Made by a program: the position numbers and the translations under genes | Notes under the pieces: model-generated | Told to the model about the DNA's origin: nothing | Database searches by the model: none | Seen by the model: only the letters and a program-made list of their open reading frames with translations | Shown: positions 30,812-42,837 of the stretch, piece after piece | How positions within the stretch are numbered: the stretch's first letter is position 1 | How the letters are laid out: each line of letters begins with the position of its first letter | From: Eretmocerus hayati | Taxonomy: Eukaryota; Arthropoda; Insecta; Hymenoptera; Aphelinidae | Length of the DNA stretch: 64,000 bases | Assembly (NCBI GenBank): GCA_029851415.1 | Contig: CM056742.1 | Location: 112,284,246-112,348,245 of the forward strand | Reading direction: 5' to 3'

Positions 30812-32880
30812 GTGGAGTACGTCCATGTCAAATTCAAACGGTTTCTGCAGCTATTTTTTTAAAATTCCCATACCATTTTTTTTCGACGTGGGGTACCAGA
30901 ATAAGATGTTTCCTATAGTTTGTAGGTCCAAAAAAATTTTTTTGTCTCAGATAGGCCTACAAGAGTGATTTTACCGAAAAATCAAAAATTGAAACTATCC
31001 TACCGTATTTTGCTCGTAACTTTGGATTGCTTTGACCAATTTGGATTTTCCAAAGAGCATTTGAAAGGTTACTTCGAAAGCTATCGGTTAACCACTGGTA
31101 TAACCTCTCCCAGTTGTTTTTTGAACATCCGAGAGCTGAAATACTCAAAAATCACTGTTTGGCTCATAACTTTTTTGACGTATATTTTGATTTCTTTCAT
31201 TTCATTTTTTTCGATTTGTATAGTAATAAACTACCTGCAAAAAAAATTTCAGCCATTATTTTTACTTTTGGGGCCTTCTAGAGCTGTTCAAGTGCGCAAA
31301 ACCATCTCAAAAACTCGAAAAATGCGTTTTTACCTCGTTCAACTTTCTCGGGGGACCTCGCAACTAATTTCATTGTGTTTGCAAGACTGTTTTATGTTAG
31401 AAATGACTGTTTTGAGTATTTTTTTAGTGTAACAGATGCTCAGATTCGTAGAAATTTATTTCGAAAGCAAATTTTTATTCAATAATTAGCATCTCCTGCG
31501 CACGCGTTGTTCTCTATGTCTCTAAACATGTTTCCAATCAATAGCTGGTTCAATTTCCTTCAAAAAAACACCTTGCTGAAGTCAATTTCATTCCATAGAA
31601 CCGGAGCTACAGCTGTCAAACTAAAAAAAAATGTCCTAGGTATCAAATCCGTGAGCCTGGAGAAAGATTGTCGGTCTCGCCTGCCGGTTGAAGCGTGTAT
31701 TTCCGCTCCTACTTCATCAAATTAACTTCAGCAAAGGGTTTATTTGAAGGAAATTGAGTCAGCTACCGATCTGAAACGTTTTAGAAGCACGAAAATCATT
31801 TGCCTGCGTAGAAACTTCACAATCGTCTGATCAGAGTCGGAAAAAATTGCTGGCAATGATTCGTTAGATTCGAATTTCTCGTGCATGCAAATGACTTTAG
31901 AGCTTCAAAACTGATTTGAATCGGTAGCTGACTCAATTTCCTTCAAAATGACCCTTTGTTGAAGTTGATTTGATGGAGTAGAAGCGGAAATACACGCTTC
32001 AACCGGCAGACGAGACCGACAATTTTTCTCCAGGCTCACGGATTTGATATCTAAGACATTTCTTTTTAGTTTGACAGCTGTAGCTCCAGTTCTACTGCAT
32101 GAAATTGACATCAGCAAGAGGTTTTCTTGAAGGAAATTGAACCAGCTATCGATTGGAAACATTTTCAGAGACGTAAAGAACAACGCATGCGCAGGAGATG
32201 CTAATTATTGAATAGAAGATTGCTTTTGAAATAAATTTCTACGAATCTGAGCATCTGTTACACTAAAAAATACTCAGAACAGTCATTTCTGAGGTAAAAC
32301 AGTCTTGCAAACACAATGGAATTAGTTGCGAGGTCGCCCGAGAAAGTTGAACGAGGTAAAAACGCAATTTTCGAGTTTTTGAGATGGTTTTGCGCACTTA
32401 AACAGCTCTAGGAGGCCCCAAAAGTAAAAATAATGGCTGAAAATTTTTTTGCAGGTAGTTTATTACTATACAAATCAAAAAAAAAAATGAAATAAAAAAA
32501 ATCAAAATATACGTCAAAAAAGTTATGAGTCAAACAGTGATTTTTGAGTATTTCAGCTTTCGGATGTTCAAAAAACAACTGGGAGAGGTTTTACTAGTGA
32601 TTAATTGATAGCTTTCAAAGTTACCTTCCAAATGCTTTTTAGAAAATCCAAATTGGTCAAAGCAATCCAAAGTTACGAGCAAAATACGGTAGGATAGTTT
32701 CAATTTTTGATTTTTCGGTAAAATCACTCTTGTAGGCCTATCTGAGACAAAAAAATTTTTTTGGACCTACAAACTATAGGAAACATCTTATTTTGGTACC
32801 CCACGTCGAAAAAAAATGGTATGGGAATTTAAAAAAAATAGCTGCAGAAACCGTTTGAATTTGACATGGACGTACTCTAC
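30812..32880. repeat. 2.07-kb near-perfect palindrome, ~1-kb arms
   Basis: The left arm starts GTACGTCCATGTCAAATTC; the right arm ends with its reverse complement. Pairing continues with few mismatches to a loop at about 31790-31900. Mirror-image open frames exist in both arms (for example 31507-31725 plus and 31905-32183 minus), but they lack domains and are by-products of symmetry. The segment around 31460-31680 has a diverged relative at 52450-52690. Confidence 0.9.
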
Positions 32881-33029
32881 AGTGCAGTTTGCGCCATTCG
32901 GAAGATCTCAAAAACCCCTATCGAAAATGATTTTGGAATTTTTCATTCAGCTATTTCAGAGCTGGATCGGGCAAAATCCGGCGAAATTAGGCCAGCCTGA
33001 TTATCTCAAAAAAAAATTTCTCTCAACAT

Positions 33030-34027
33030 TCTCAACCCGTAAAGCCCTCGCTTCCGAAAAATGACGCAACCCCCCTATGGAATGTGCCACACCCCACGCT
33101 GAGAATTTCCTCTCTTTCGCTTTCAAATCGAGTTATCGACCCGATTCTTGTTAGAGGGCCTTTTTAAACATGTTTTTCAAAATATCCCATGACTTTAATA
33201 ACATATTTGACCATTCCCGCATGGGAATTTGATGGTGAATTTTTTTTTTTTTAAATTTGGATTTTTCACTTAAAAATCACATAAAATCCTTCAATTCCAA
33301 CCTTTTTTGAAAATTCTTGTGAGATTATACTCGTATGATCATACACTGATAGGTAAGCATCATTGCAATCATAGATCTGTGAAAAAATAGATTTATTTTT
33401 CAAAATTACTGAGTAGAAAAGTGGTAAATTTCGAAAAATTTCTGCTCATATATCCCAAGCCAAAAGGGTCCCTGTACGGGGCTAAAAAATAACAGGAAGA
33501 TTTTTTCACACACTGATATTCATTGGAAAATCATGAGAAAAGTATACAAGAATTGTTTATGGTGACAAAAAATTGTATGGAGCTAGTCGTAACCACTACA
33601 GCCAATACAGATCCAAGCACGGTGCTCGTCGCACATGGCCGATCGCAGACAGGATGGGCATTTGATCTTGGTTTTGCGGTCCGTTACTCTTGGGCAAATC
33701 ATACAACGCGCTTGGTAATCTAGTCTAGGCCTGGCTTCTTCTAGAGATGGATAGTTCCTATACCCGCTTTCAGATACGTACGTAGAAGGGACGTTTTGGC
33801 AATACAACCCCCCTATAGGGTGCAGTACACCCCACAAGAATTTCGAACGCTCCGCATCAGCTGCTCGCAGCACACTGTGGCGCTGAAACACCGCGGTTGT
33901 ATAGTGGTACACCCAAACTAACGGGAGATGGCGCCACAGGCATGATTTCAAAAGTTCGGCGGCCGGATTTGAATGTTGAAAATGGTCTGGGCTGTGGTAC
34001 ACCCCTAGGTGGCTTTACGGGTTGAGA
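33030..34027. mobile_element. Element bounded by inverted TCTCAACCCGTAAAGCC
   Basis: The 17-bp sequence at 33030-33046 is repeated inverted at 34011-34027. Inside, AACCCCCCTATRG followed by GTRCACCCCAC-like text occurs twice in direct orientation (about 33068 and 33806). It encloses the piggyBac-like C-terminus. Boundaries and target duplication are not certain. Confidence 0.5.
33583..33790 (-). pseudogene. Orphan cysteine-rich C-terminus of a piggyBac-type transposase
   Basis: The last ~40 residues of a minus-strand frame (open from 34002) read CMICPRVTDRKTKIKCPSC, then MCDEHRAWIC and GC. This C-X2-C, C-X2-C, C-X2-H, C-X2-C spacing with the DRKT core is the cysteine-rich domain that ends piggyBac transposases and binds TIR DNA. 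The catalytic DDD domain is missing upstream, so only a tail remains. Confidence 0.65.
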
Positions 34028-34478
34028 TATGATTTTTCTGCAAAATCGTACGGATTTTGAGATAAAATCAGTTATGGAATTGGTTCTTTCGTTGTTTCAT
34101 GCTATTTTCGGTCAATCCTCTGATTTTACATTCCCTGATCAATTAGAGAAGAGCAATTTCAGCACATGAGCGTGGTTTATGATTCCCAAAGTAGTTCCAA
34201 TCAAAATCTGAGAAATAATTCTTTCAAGATGAACACTTGCCCAGCTCAAATTTGTCGACTAAGAGTAAATATTCACGATTTTTTAGAAATTGAGGTAATT
34301 CACACCACCAACAGCACGGATGCAGGGAAAGGGCTCATGGCTCTGGTTGAGGATAAGTAAGCCATCGCACTCAGACCATCTTCCTATCGTTTGGTATCCA
34401 CTCCGAATCGTCTGAAAAGATCAATACGTATTTGAAATGATAGCGGAACGTTCAAAAGATACCGAAATTTTTCCAGCT
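34028..34478. other. No gene seen
   Basis: Unassigned sequence. Confidence 0.4.
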
Positions 34479-34964
34479 CTGCACTTTTGATGCCCGTTTT
34501 TGATACTACGCGAGAATGGTCCACTCAAATCTAGCTCACGAGGGCTCAAATTGCTCGTAATAAACAATCCTAGATGACAGTGAAGCTTACGCAGCACATT
34601 TAGCCACTATTATAGATTTACATACGGAATAAACTCAAAAATCGCAGGAAAGTTACTCTCAAACCTCGGCCTAAAAATCGCACTTTACCAAAAGCCATCA
34701 ATACTATCAGAGTCTTTTATCACGTAAAATACCGGCCAAAAGGTGGTATTAGACGGCTGTAAAATCTGCCCTAGCTTTTTCAAGAGCTTGCAGTGTGTTT
34801 TCTCACCCAAGCTCGCACAAATTTTTGATCAACCCAGATAGCCAGATACTCCTTTCTTGGCGAAAAACGTCGGGCCTTTTACTTTGATTATATTTTATCG
34901 CCCCAAATAACAAGTGAGCTTGCAAGCTCACATTTCAAAACTGCCCCCGGCCCGTGAGAGCGAA
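34479..34964 (+). repeat. Direct repeat, copy 1 of a ~490-bp duplication
   Basis: Runs from CTGCACTTTTGATG to CCGTGAGAGCGAA and matches 35987-36480 in the same orientation at high identity. The ends are not TG...CA and no primer-binding site follows, so LTR status is not supported. Confidence 0.85.
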
Positions 34965-35986
34965 CGGGTGAGCCTCGTGGACCTCCGAGACTCGCCAGAG
35001 CTACTCGCCGGGGTTGCAGACCAGCAAGCTCATCGATAGCTCCAAATTGCAGAGCTTGCGACATAAAAGCTCGTACCTAGATAAGCAATAGCCGCACTAG
35101 TTTCAACCCTCCACCCACCCGCCAAAATAGAACCCCGGATTTTTTTTCCTCTTTTCTGCAAAAAATAGCCCACTGACGATTAGATAGACCCATATCTCAG
35201 CCTCCCACCCTCTTAAAAGGCCATAGGTATACTTGCTGAAAGAAAAGAAGAATTTCCTTCAACCTAATGTCTCCCCTCCCCTAGTTCGAATCATGCTTTG
35301 TCTGCATATTTAAGAGTATCCAACTCTTTTCACGATTTTCTTTTCTCGTTGCATACGCAGCTCACACAGCTGTAGTACATAAAATCCAAAGAAAGAAAAA
35401 AGTATATTAAACGCCAAGGGAAATGAGACGCCGGTCGACGTGAGCTTAATACAGGCATTGCCGTATATACTTATGCTCTAGCTCGATCTTGCTCCATCTA
35501 TCTATCTATCTCTCTCTCTCCCTCTCCCTCTCACTGTCCTATTCTGAAGTACATAGCCCAAGTATAGCACCCCCACGGAGCGGCCTTGCAGTCATAGACA
35601 AGGAGCCATATGACGTGGCAGCCTCGCGTGCTTTCCAAAAAATCGCAATCAACTCGAGTCAGAGTCAAAAAATGGAAGGTTAGCTCGTCTGTCGATACAC
35701 GCGTGTGATGTGAGACGCGAACATCGGGTCGTGCATGTGTAGTTTTTGCTGGTAGTGTAACAGTGCGCCGCGACCACCTGCTGAACAATCGCCACCTTGC
35801 TGTGTAGATCGGAAGGACGGCCGACCAGCCCGCCTGCTGCGACAGCCAGACGGGACCCAGAGACTTTATTATCCGAGTGAACACGTTCTATTCACTCTTT
35901 CCTACTATCTCTTTCTTATCTACTATCAAAACAGGGCCATAGCAAAAATTTTGATCCATCGAAGCCCGAATACGTCAGCTCACCAT
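34965..35986. other. Spacer between direct repeats, with microsatellite
   Basis: About 1 kb without a supported gene. A (CTAT)n(CT)n microsatellite occupies 35493-35531. Confidence 0.6.
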
Positions 35987-36480
35987 CTGCACTTTTGATG
36001 CGCGTTTTTGATACTACGCGAGAATGGTCCACTCAAATCCAGCTCACGAGGGCTCAAATTGATCGAAATACACAATCCTAGATGACAGTGAAGCTTACGC
36101 AGCACATTTAGCCACTATTATAGATTCACATACGGAATAAGCTCCAAAATCGCAGGGAAGTTACTCTCAAACCTCACCCTAAAGATCGCGCTTTACCAAA
36201 ACCCATCAATTAGTATTCAGAGTCTTTTATCACGTAAAATACCGGTCAAAAGGTAGTACTAGACGACTGTAAAATCTGCTCTAGCTTTTTTAAGAGCTTG
36301 CAGTGTGCTTTCTCACCCCCAAGCTCGCACAATTTTTTGATCAACCCAGATAGCCAGATACTCCTTTCTTGGCGAAAAACGTCGAGCCTTTTACATTGAT
36401 TATATTCTAACGCCCCAAATAACAAGTACATGAGCTTGCAAGCTCACATTTCAAAACTGCCCCCGGCCCGTGAGAGCGAA
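35987..36480 (+). repeat. Direct repeat, copy 2 of the ~490-bp duplication
   Basis: Same sequence family and orientation as 34479-34964, with small indels. It directly precedes the RTE-type element. Confidence 0.85.
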
Positions 36481-36682
36481 AAAAAAGGGCAAGTTGTCCT
36501 TGAGGTGGGTTGGAGGTTTCGCTCCGATCTTGAGCTACCCTATCAAACGAACAGTGATCTGTCTTTAAGGTGGGTCGGAGACTTTGCGCTGATCTTGAGC
36601 TACCCTATCAAACGATCGTATAAGCGTATATCATAGTGTTCCAACAGCCAGTGCTCTAAGGCACGGACCCCAGGAACACGAG

Positions 36683-39600
36683 ATGGCACCATACTCCCAC
36701 AACATACCGGCTGCTCGCCATCCTCCTGCCTGTGCTCATCGACGGACCCACCATATACCAATACTAAGATCCACACACACTACTACGATACATCAGCGGC
36801 AAATCTTACTGGGGACCTTGATGGTTCGCACTTTGAACAAACCTGGGTCACTCGAATGCCTAAGCTAGGAAGCTGAGGAGTATAATATTGATATCCTTGC
36901 AGTACAGGAGACCAGATGCATTGGGAGGGACCAAATCAGAGTAAGGAAGTACACATTCTCTCATGGGGGCACCAACGTCCACGCGTTAGGTACGGGTTTC
37001 TTGGTGAAAAGCACCGTGGTAACTGAGGTCAAAAATGTTATTGAAATAACCGAGAGAATATCATTCTTACAATTGAAAGCACGCATGTTCGAGTACACAA
37101 TCTTCAACGTTCATGCTCCGACCAACGACAAAGATAGCGCCACCAAAGACAATTTCTATGCGAACCTATCGGCACATATTCAAGCTATTGGAAACTTCCA
37201 GACGAAAATCGTAGTTGGAGACTTCAACGCGAAAATCGGTCGAGAACCTCACTTTAGAGACATTATCGGATCCGAGAGCCTCCACACAATTAGTAACGAC
37301 AATAGCATCAGAGCCATCAATTTCGCAGACGAAAACGACATGACCATCAGAAGCACTTGGTTGCGCCGCAAAAACATCCATAAAATCACATGGTCTTCCC
37401 CCGAGGGCTCGACTCATAACCAAATTGACCATGTACTCATCAATAAGAGGAGACAATCGTGCATCACGAAAGTTAGATCATACAGGGGAGCGGATTGCAA
37501 CTCAGATCGCTATTCAACGATAAGATGCGTACGTGACAAGCTAAACACTATTCCACCCAACACTGAGCGTGACAATGCCCCGTATGCTCTCGATAAACTC
37601 AAATCGCCAGAAGTTCAGACACGTTTCCAAAACTACATTGCAGAAAAATTGTGAGGAACAGACGGCAAGCCGCGTGAAAACACGGACTTTCCCCCTGTGA
37701 ATATCGAAACCCAATGGCAACACATTAAGAACTCATTGTCAGAAGCGGCAAGATCTGAGATAGGATTAGTACGCGGAAAAGCAGAGAAACCGTGGTTTGA
37801 TGACTCGTGCAGAGCGATGCTAGATGCACGAAGGGCCGCGAAGATCATCCGCGATAATGCAATAAAACTAAACTGGGACCCACGCAGGGTTAAAAGACTG
37901 CAAGAATCACATAGGCAGGCGCAGAAAAATTGGGACGAACACGTTAGGAAAAGGAGAAGGGAATTTTGAAGGATCAAAATCCTCAACATACAAAAGAATT
38001 TCGGGAGAAATAACACCCGCAAAGCATACAAAGAACTAAATGAATTACGAAACCCCAAATCTGCGTCGGTTAGTATTATCAAAGATAGGCACGGCAACAT
38101 CCCAACGAATGAGAAAGACATCCTGAATAGATGGAGAGAACATTACGATGATCTCCTTAACGTCCCTGCGGGCACTAACGAGTCACCCGTCGAAATCCAC
38201 ACGGCCGAACAACAAATTCCATGCCTTACGGTGCAAGAAGTGGCACCTGCTATACAGAGACTGAAAAACATCACTGCTCCCGGGATGGATGGCCTCCCAC
38301 CTGAGCTCTTCAAGTATGTTGGGAGTCGGCTCACGGTAGAAATTCACAAATTGATCGAGATGATATGGTCACAAGAGAAAATACCCGAAGACTGGCTAAA
38401 GTCAGTTATCGTACCAAAAAAGGAGACAAGATGGAATGTAATAATCTTAGAGGACTGTCTCTTCAAGCTTCGTGCAGTAAAATTTTATCCCTCCTATTGA
38501 TTGAAAAACTCAACCCTTATATAGACGAAATAATCGGAGACTATCAGTGTGGGTTTCGACGGAATCGCTCAACTATCGACCAAATATACGCGCTACGCCA
38601 GATAGCAGAGAATAGATGGGAGCATAGACAACCAGTTCACCACCTATTCGTAGACTTCAAGAAGGCATACGACTCTATGATGAGATCGAAATTGTTTACG
38701 ATATTGCGTTTGTTATGCATTCCTGACAAACTAGTGAGAATGATTGCAGTAACGCTGGAGGGAATCCAAGGACAAGTCAGGATTGGCAAGGCACTATCGG
38801 AACCATTTGGAATAGTCAGTGGGCTGAAGCAGGGCGACGCGATATCCCCGCCAATTTTGAATTTCCTATTAGAATACGTCATAAGACCTTCAGCTCAAAG
38901 GAATCGGGGGCTCCGCCTCCAAGCGAACGACGTTATCAAACTCCTGAGGTACGCGGATGACCTGGACGTAATAGGCGACACCAAGCAAGATGTAGAAGAA
39001 ATTGCAAATATCTCGATCCCAAGCGCGAAAGAAATAGGCCTAGAGGTAAATGAGTCGAAAACGAAATACATGGTTATGGACCGTAACAACGCAGATAGCG
39101 ACACAGATCCTGTCCAAATCACGAATTACTCCTTCGAGAAAGTCCCCCTCTTCCCCTATCTTGGGACCACAGTAACGCACGATAACAACATGAGAGTAGA
39201 GTTTGGTAAAAGAATAAACGCAGGACATAGATGTTTTGGCTCATTACAGAAGCTTTTCAGAGACAAAGACCTCTCACGTGAAGCCAAAATAACGATTTAC
39301 AAAACCATTATCCAACCCGTGACTCTCTATGGATGCGAGACTTGGTCAATGACGCAGCTAGATGAAGGGAAGTTCCAGGTATTTGAAAACAAAATACTGC
39401 GGAGTATTTTCGGAACAACTATTGATCAAAGTTCGGGAATCCCTAAGATCAGATATAATAATGAGTTGCTCCAATTCTACCGGTCCCCGAGTATTGTCAA
39501 TGTCATTAACTACAGGAGGGTACAGTGGATGGGCCATGTAGCGAGAATGGATGAGGAACATGTAGCGCGGAGGGTACTGGATTACAAACCAGCCTCGCGA

Positions 39601-39776
39601 CGGGGCAGGGGAAGACCACGTATAAGCCTGGAAAAAAGCGTGCTGAGTAAGATGAAAATGACGGGCCGCAATCCGAATGTATGGAGAAACTGAACACAGG
39701 ACAGGAGCGTATGGCGTGATTACTGTCAAGCAGTCAGAGACTACGGCCTTTCCAACCCAGATATCGCCCGAGCCTA
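36683..39776 (+). pseudogene. RTE ORF: APE endonuclease and reverse transcriptase, inactivated
   Basis: The endonuclease domain begins after VRTLNKPG and contains LAVQETRCIG, VVGDFNAKIG, ITWSSPEG and IDHVLIN. The RT has TAPGMDGLPPELFK, the VDFKKAYDS motif, SGLKQGDAISP and catalytic LRYADD (about 38944-38961). The frame is interrupted by in-frame stops at 36866 (TAG), 37652 (TGA), 37967 (TGA) and 39691 (TGA), and by a one-base shift in the A-run near 38416-38421. Coding similarity continues past the last stop (DRSVWRDYC) to TAG at 39774. At about 1030 codons it is a full-length RTE protein in outline. TGA stops are consistent with point decay. Confidence 0.9.
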
Positions 39777-40158
39777 GTGTGAGCAACGTGTGGTGAACGT
39801 ATCTCTGTAACGCTGGCTGCTCAGTAAGGGCGCCTCCACCGCGTAAAGCGCGTATCGTCGCAATACGGAAAAGGACAGCTATCGTCCTAGTCGAAAGCGA
39901 AGCAGGGCCTAACACGAGCGACGTGTGGTGAACGAACCTCAACAGTGCAAGCGCCCAAAACAGGCCAATACACCTAGAAACGGCCTACCCTCCTCTCACA
40001 AGCTGAGCAGCGGAATTACATCCCAGCATGGAAGAATGCTGTATTAGTTTCAGCTGAGAGGCATGCGAGCGGGAGTTTGGATTACCGAGGCAATAGACCT
40101 CGTGGTCTGAAGGTCTAAACGCGTACACCCGAGAAAGTCAACTGATGATGATGATGAT
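39777..40158 (+). other. RTE 3' UTR and (TGA)n tail
   Basis: GC-richer untranslated region ending CAACTGATGATGATGATGA. The motif ACGTGTGGTGAACG occurs twice (about 39788 and 39921). Confidence 0.7.
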
Positions 40159-40294
40159 TTACATATTGGGTCTTGCTTTCCGTCGGGTGCACAGGCGTCA
40201 AGTGATATTTTTGGCCAGGGGCACGCTCACGTGTTACTTCATTTCGGAGCATATGAAAATGGTTTCCTTCGTAGGATGAGGTATTGAAACGATA

Positions 40295-41300
40295 CCGTTA
40301 TACGGGGTGACTTTGGAACAAAAATCGCATTTTTTTCCTTAAACCTCGCCAAACTTGTACGTCTTGCACTAGAAGCGCATTGTATCTGTAGTCAAACGAA
40401 AGTTTACAGTTTCAGTTTTCGATTGAGGTGCTTATAAGGTCCATTTGGACATCTCTGGTTGGAGTGAAGAGCGCTGAAAGTCGTGTCCCAAAGTTAGACA
40501 CGGACTGGGGTAACTTTGGGAAAAAATTGTAATCATTATTTATTCGTCAATTCATAAACTAGGTCACGCAATCGACTTTCATTATCAGTAATTGAAAGTT
40601 GAATGTCTTAGCTTTCTATTGACTTATTATTGTAAAAGTCCATTTGGTTGAATTTAACTTCTACAATCGAGCATAGACACCTTCAGCATACCTCACTGCC
40701 CACGTCGCGGCTAACTCTCGAGGGGAAAAATATACTTTCACAATCGGTTTCTGATAAAAACTGCCATGACTCGGTTTCCGTGGATCGAAATGAGACATTC
40801 TTTGGCTCATTTTGAAGTTCTCATCAACGACTACTCAAGTAAATAGAATTTGATGGTGATATAGACACTGCGAGATAATTTAGAGTACATGAAGAAGTGT
40901 TCCAAAGTTACCCCAGTTTCTAAAAAACAATGCGTACTTGTCAGTTTCTACTCTACAAAATAGAAACTTCGTGGAAATACTCCAGTGTAACAATGGATTC
41001 ATCCAGATATGTGTAAAGACAAGTGAAATCCAGCTTAGTTACCTTAGATTCGACCTGCTGAAGTCGGAACCGCAACCACTTTTTCCGAGAGACTGTTTGC
41101 TGGTCGAAAACATACTTCTGTAGAAGTCAGCTTATAAACGGATTAAAAGCTGTTGGAGGCCATCTTGACAATGCAAAACATTGTTTATGCGTTCCCCGAG
41201 TAGGAGAAATTGGTATTAAAGTCTCAGAATCATCTGCCTAGCCATCTGTGCGTGATAACCACTCTTTCATGGGTTGTTCCAAACTTACCCCGGTTGACGG
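40295..41300. mobile_element. TA-flanked TIR element, 1006 bp
   Basis: Left end CCGTTATACGGGGTGACTTT, right end on the reverse strand CCGTCAACCGGGGTAAGTTT, both followed by GGAACAA and flanked by TA. The GGGGTAACTTTGG motif recurs inside (about 40508 direct, 40897 inverted), suggesting a nested relative. TA duplication points to the Tc1/mariner/pogo superfamily. No transposase. Confidence 0.75.
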
Positions 41301-42547
41301 TACTACAACTTTAGAATACAATACCTTTCTTGAGATAGGTGAACCCAACTTAACTTTTATATACGGATTCGGCTATTTTGAGTGGCCGAAGTTTCAAGCT
41401 GAATAGTTTATTACGAGGAAAGGATGGAAAAAGTTGAGTACATTTATCATTACAGTAAAATTTGATCTTATTTTTCGTTTTTTTTTATGGAGCAAATGCA
41501 GAGAGTATTTGTTCAAATTTTCTCCCAGTATGTTTGAATGCAAATTGAATATCATACCTGGTTGCTCCGCGAGTGATGTTACTGAACGCCGAACCCTCTT
41601 CTTTGAACCCTGGATATGGGTAATGCGAATCAAAATTTGGATCTCAAGGCACACACGTCAGCGGTGATTCAGATGGTTGTTCATGGTTAGAATAGTGAGA
41701 AAAATGTCGAAAGCATAATTTTTTCCATGGGGTCTTTTGGAGAATAGAAGACATTCTGGTCCACTACAGTCGACAATCGATTCAGCTAAACTTCAAGACA
41801 TAGGCTGTAGGAGACCGATTTGAAGGGTTTTGGTCAATATTCTATCAAAAAATTGAGACGATTACCATCAAAATGCGATCCCATTGGTCACAAATCAATA
41901 TTTTTAGTCCATTTGACAAGCCTCCCGAGTTCACGTAGAGTTGGCTAGCTCACATAATCAAAGTGAGATTATGGATGTTCTGAACACCTTTGCTGACGGC
42001 AAAAACTCAAGAATATGATCATTTTACAACCAAATTCAGCCAAAGAATACTTTTGAGATGCATAGGTGAATTTTAGCCAGCAGGGAAGGAACTGTCTCTC
42101 TGAATTTTGCTTCATATATGCAATGAAAATGATTTCCCAAGCTCAGAGAGCCAAAATCGATTAGACGCACCCTCTTATATCATTTATTATGGTTTTCTTC
42201 AAAGTATTCAAGAGTGAAAATGGAGCAACCGTTCAACGCACAGGTGTGCTCGAGGTTTTTTTGCTTTTCGCAACCGATTCTCGCGAGGTAGTTCATCTCT
42301 TTAGTGATTATTAACTCCGATCTCAGACTAGGCACACTCATCTGGCTCACGGTATCATGTTCGTGAGATCAAGACCTTAACCGATACATTTTCAAAATGA
42401 AAAAAAGTATGGGTCTCTTGGGTTTTCCGCCAATCGTGAGTGGAGATGAAAGTTCGTCGAATCTGGGTAATGACTTTCTAGTGGATCGTACTTCCGCACA
42501 TCGATAGGCACACGTGTCAAACGACAAAAATATGACGGTATTTATCT
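41301..42547. other. No gene seen
   Basis: Unassigned AT-rich sequence; short ORFs only. Confidence 0.4.
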
Positions 42548-42837
42548 AGATGAATGTATTTGCATAGTTTAGAACCATTTTTGAGGTGGGGTCTATTGAG
42601 AATGAGGCTGGGAAAGCCAAAATCACGCGCGTGTAACACCGCGCAGAGTATAAACATTGACTCTTATGAATTTTTTTCGACTGGAAATAGTCGCGGCTCG
42701 GAGAAAATACCACTTATTTTAGGTTGTACCCATTGTGAACTATATCTGAGGACTTTTGTTTTTGGCCTATCGCTCCAAGTAATGCGCTTGAAGGTCAAGT
42801 AATAGGAATATTAACGAGTCGTGAAAACTACTCATAT
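42548..42837. repeat. Repeat fragment shared with 10659-10760
   Basis: GAATGTATTTGCAT and a following GGGAAAGCC block align with 10659 onwards in the same orientation. Confidence 0.5.

Larger units (their letters stand above)
36490..40158 (+). mobile_element. RTE-type non-LTR retrotransposon, nearly full length
   Basis: It has a 5' region with a ~66-bp tandem pair (36500-36620), one broken ORF with endonuclease and reverse transcriptase (36683-39776), a 3' UTR of ~370 bp and a terminal (TGA)n at about 40142-40158, the simple-repeat tail typical of RTE elements. The 5' boundary is approximate. No target-site duplication was identified. Confidence 0.85.

Noticed and set aside
30965..31432. 155-codon open frame in the 2-kb palindrome
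   Set aside because: Low-complexity, no domain, mirrored by frames in the other arm; explained by the palindrome.
34479..36480. TRIM-type LTR element from the 490-bp direct repeats
   Set aside because: Repeat ends are not TG...CA, and no primer-binding site, polypurine tract or target duplication was found.
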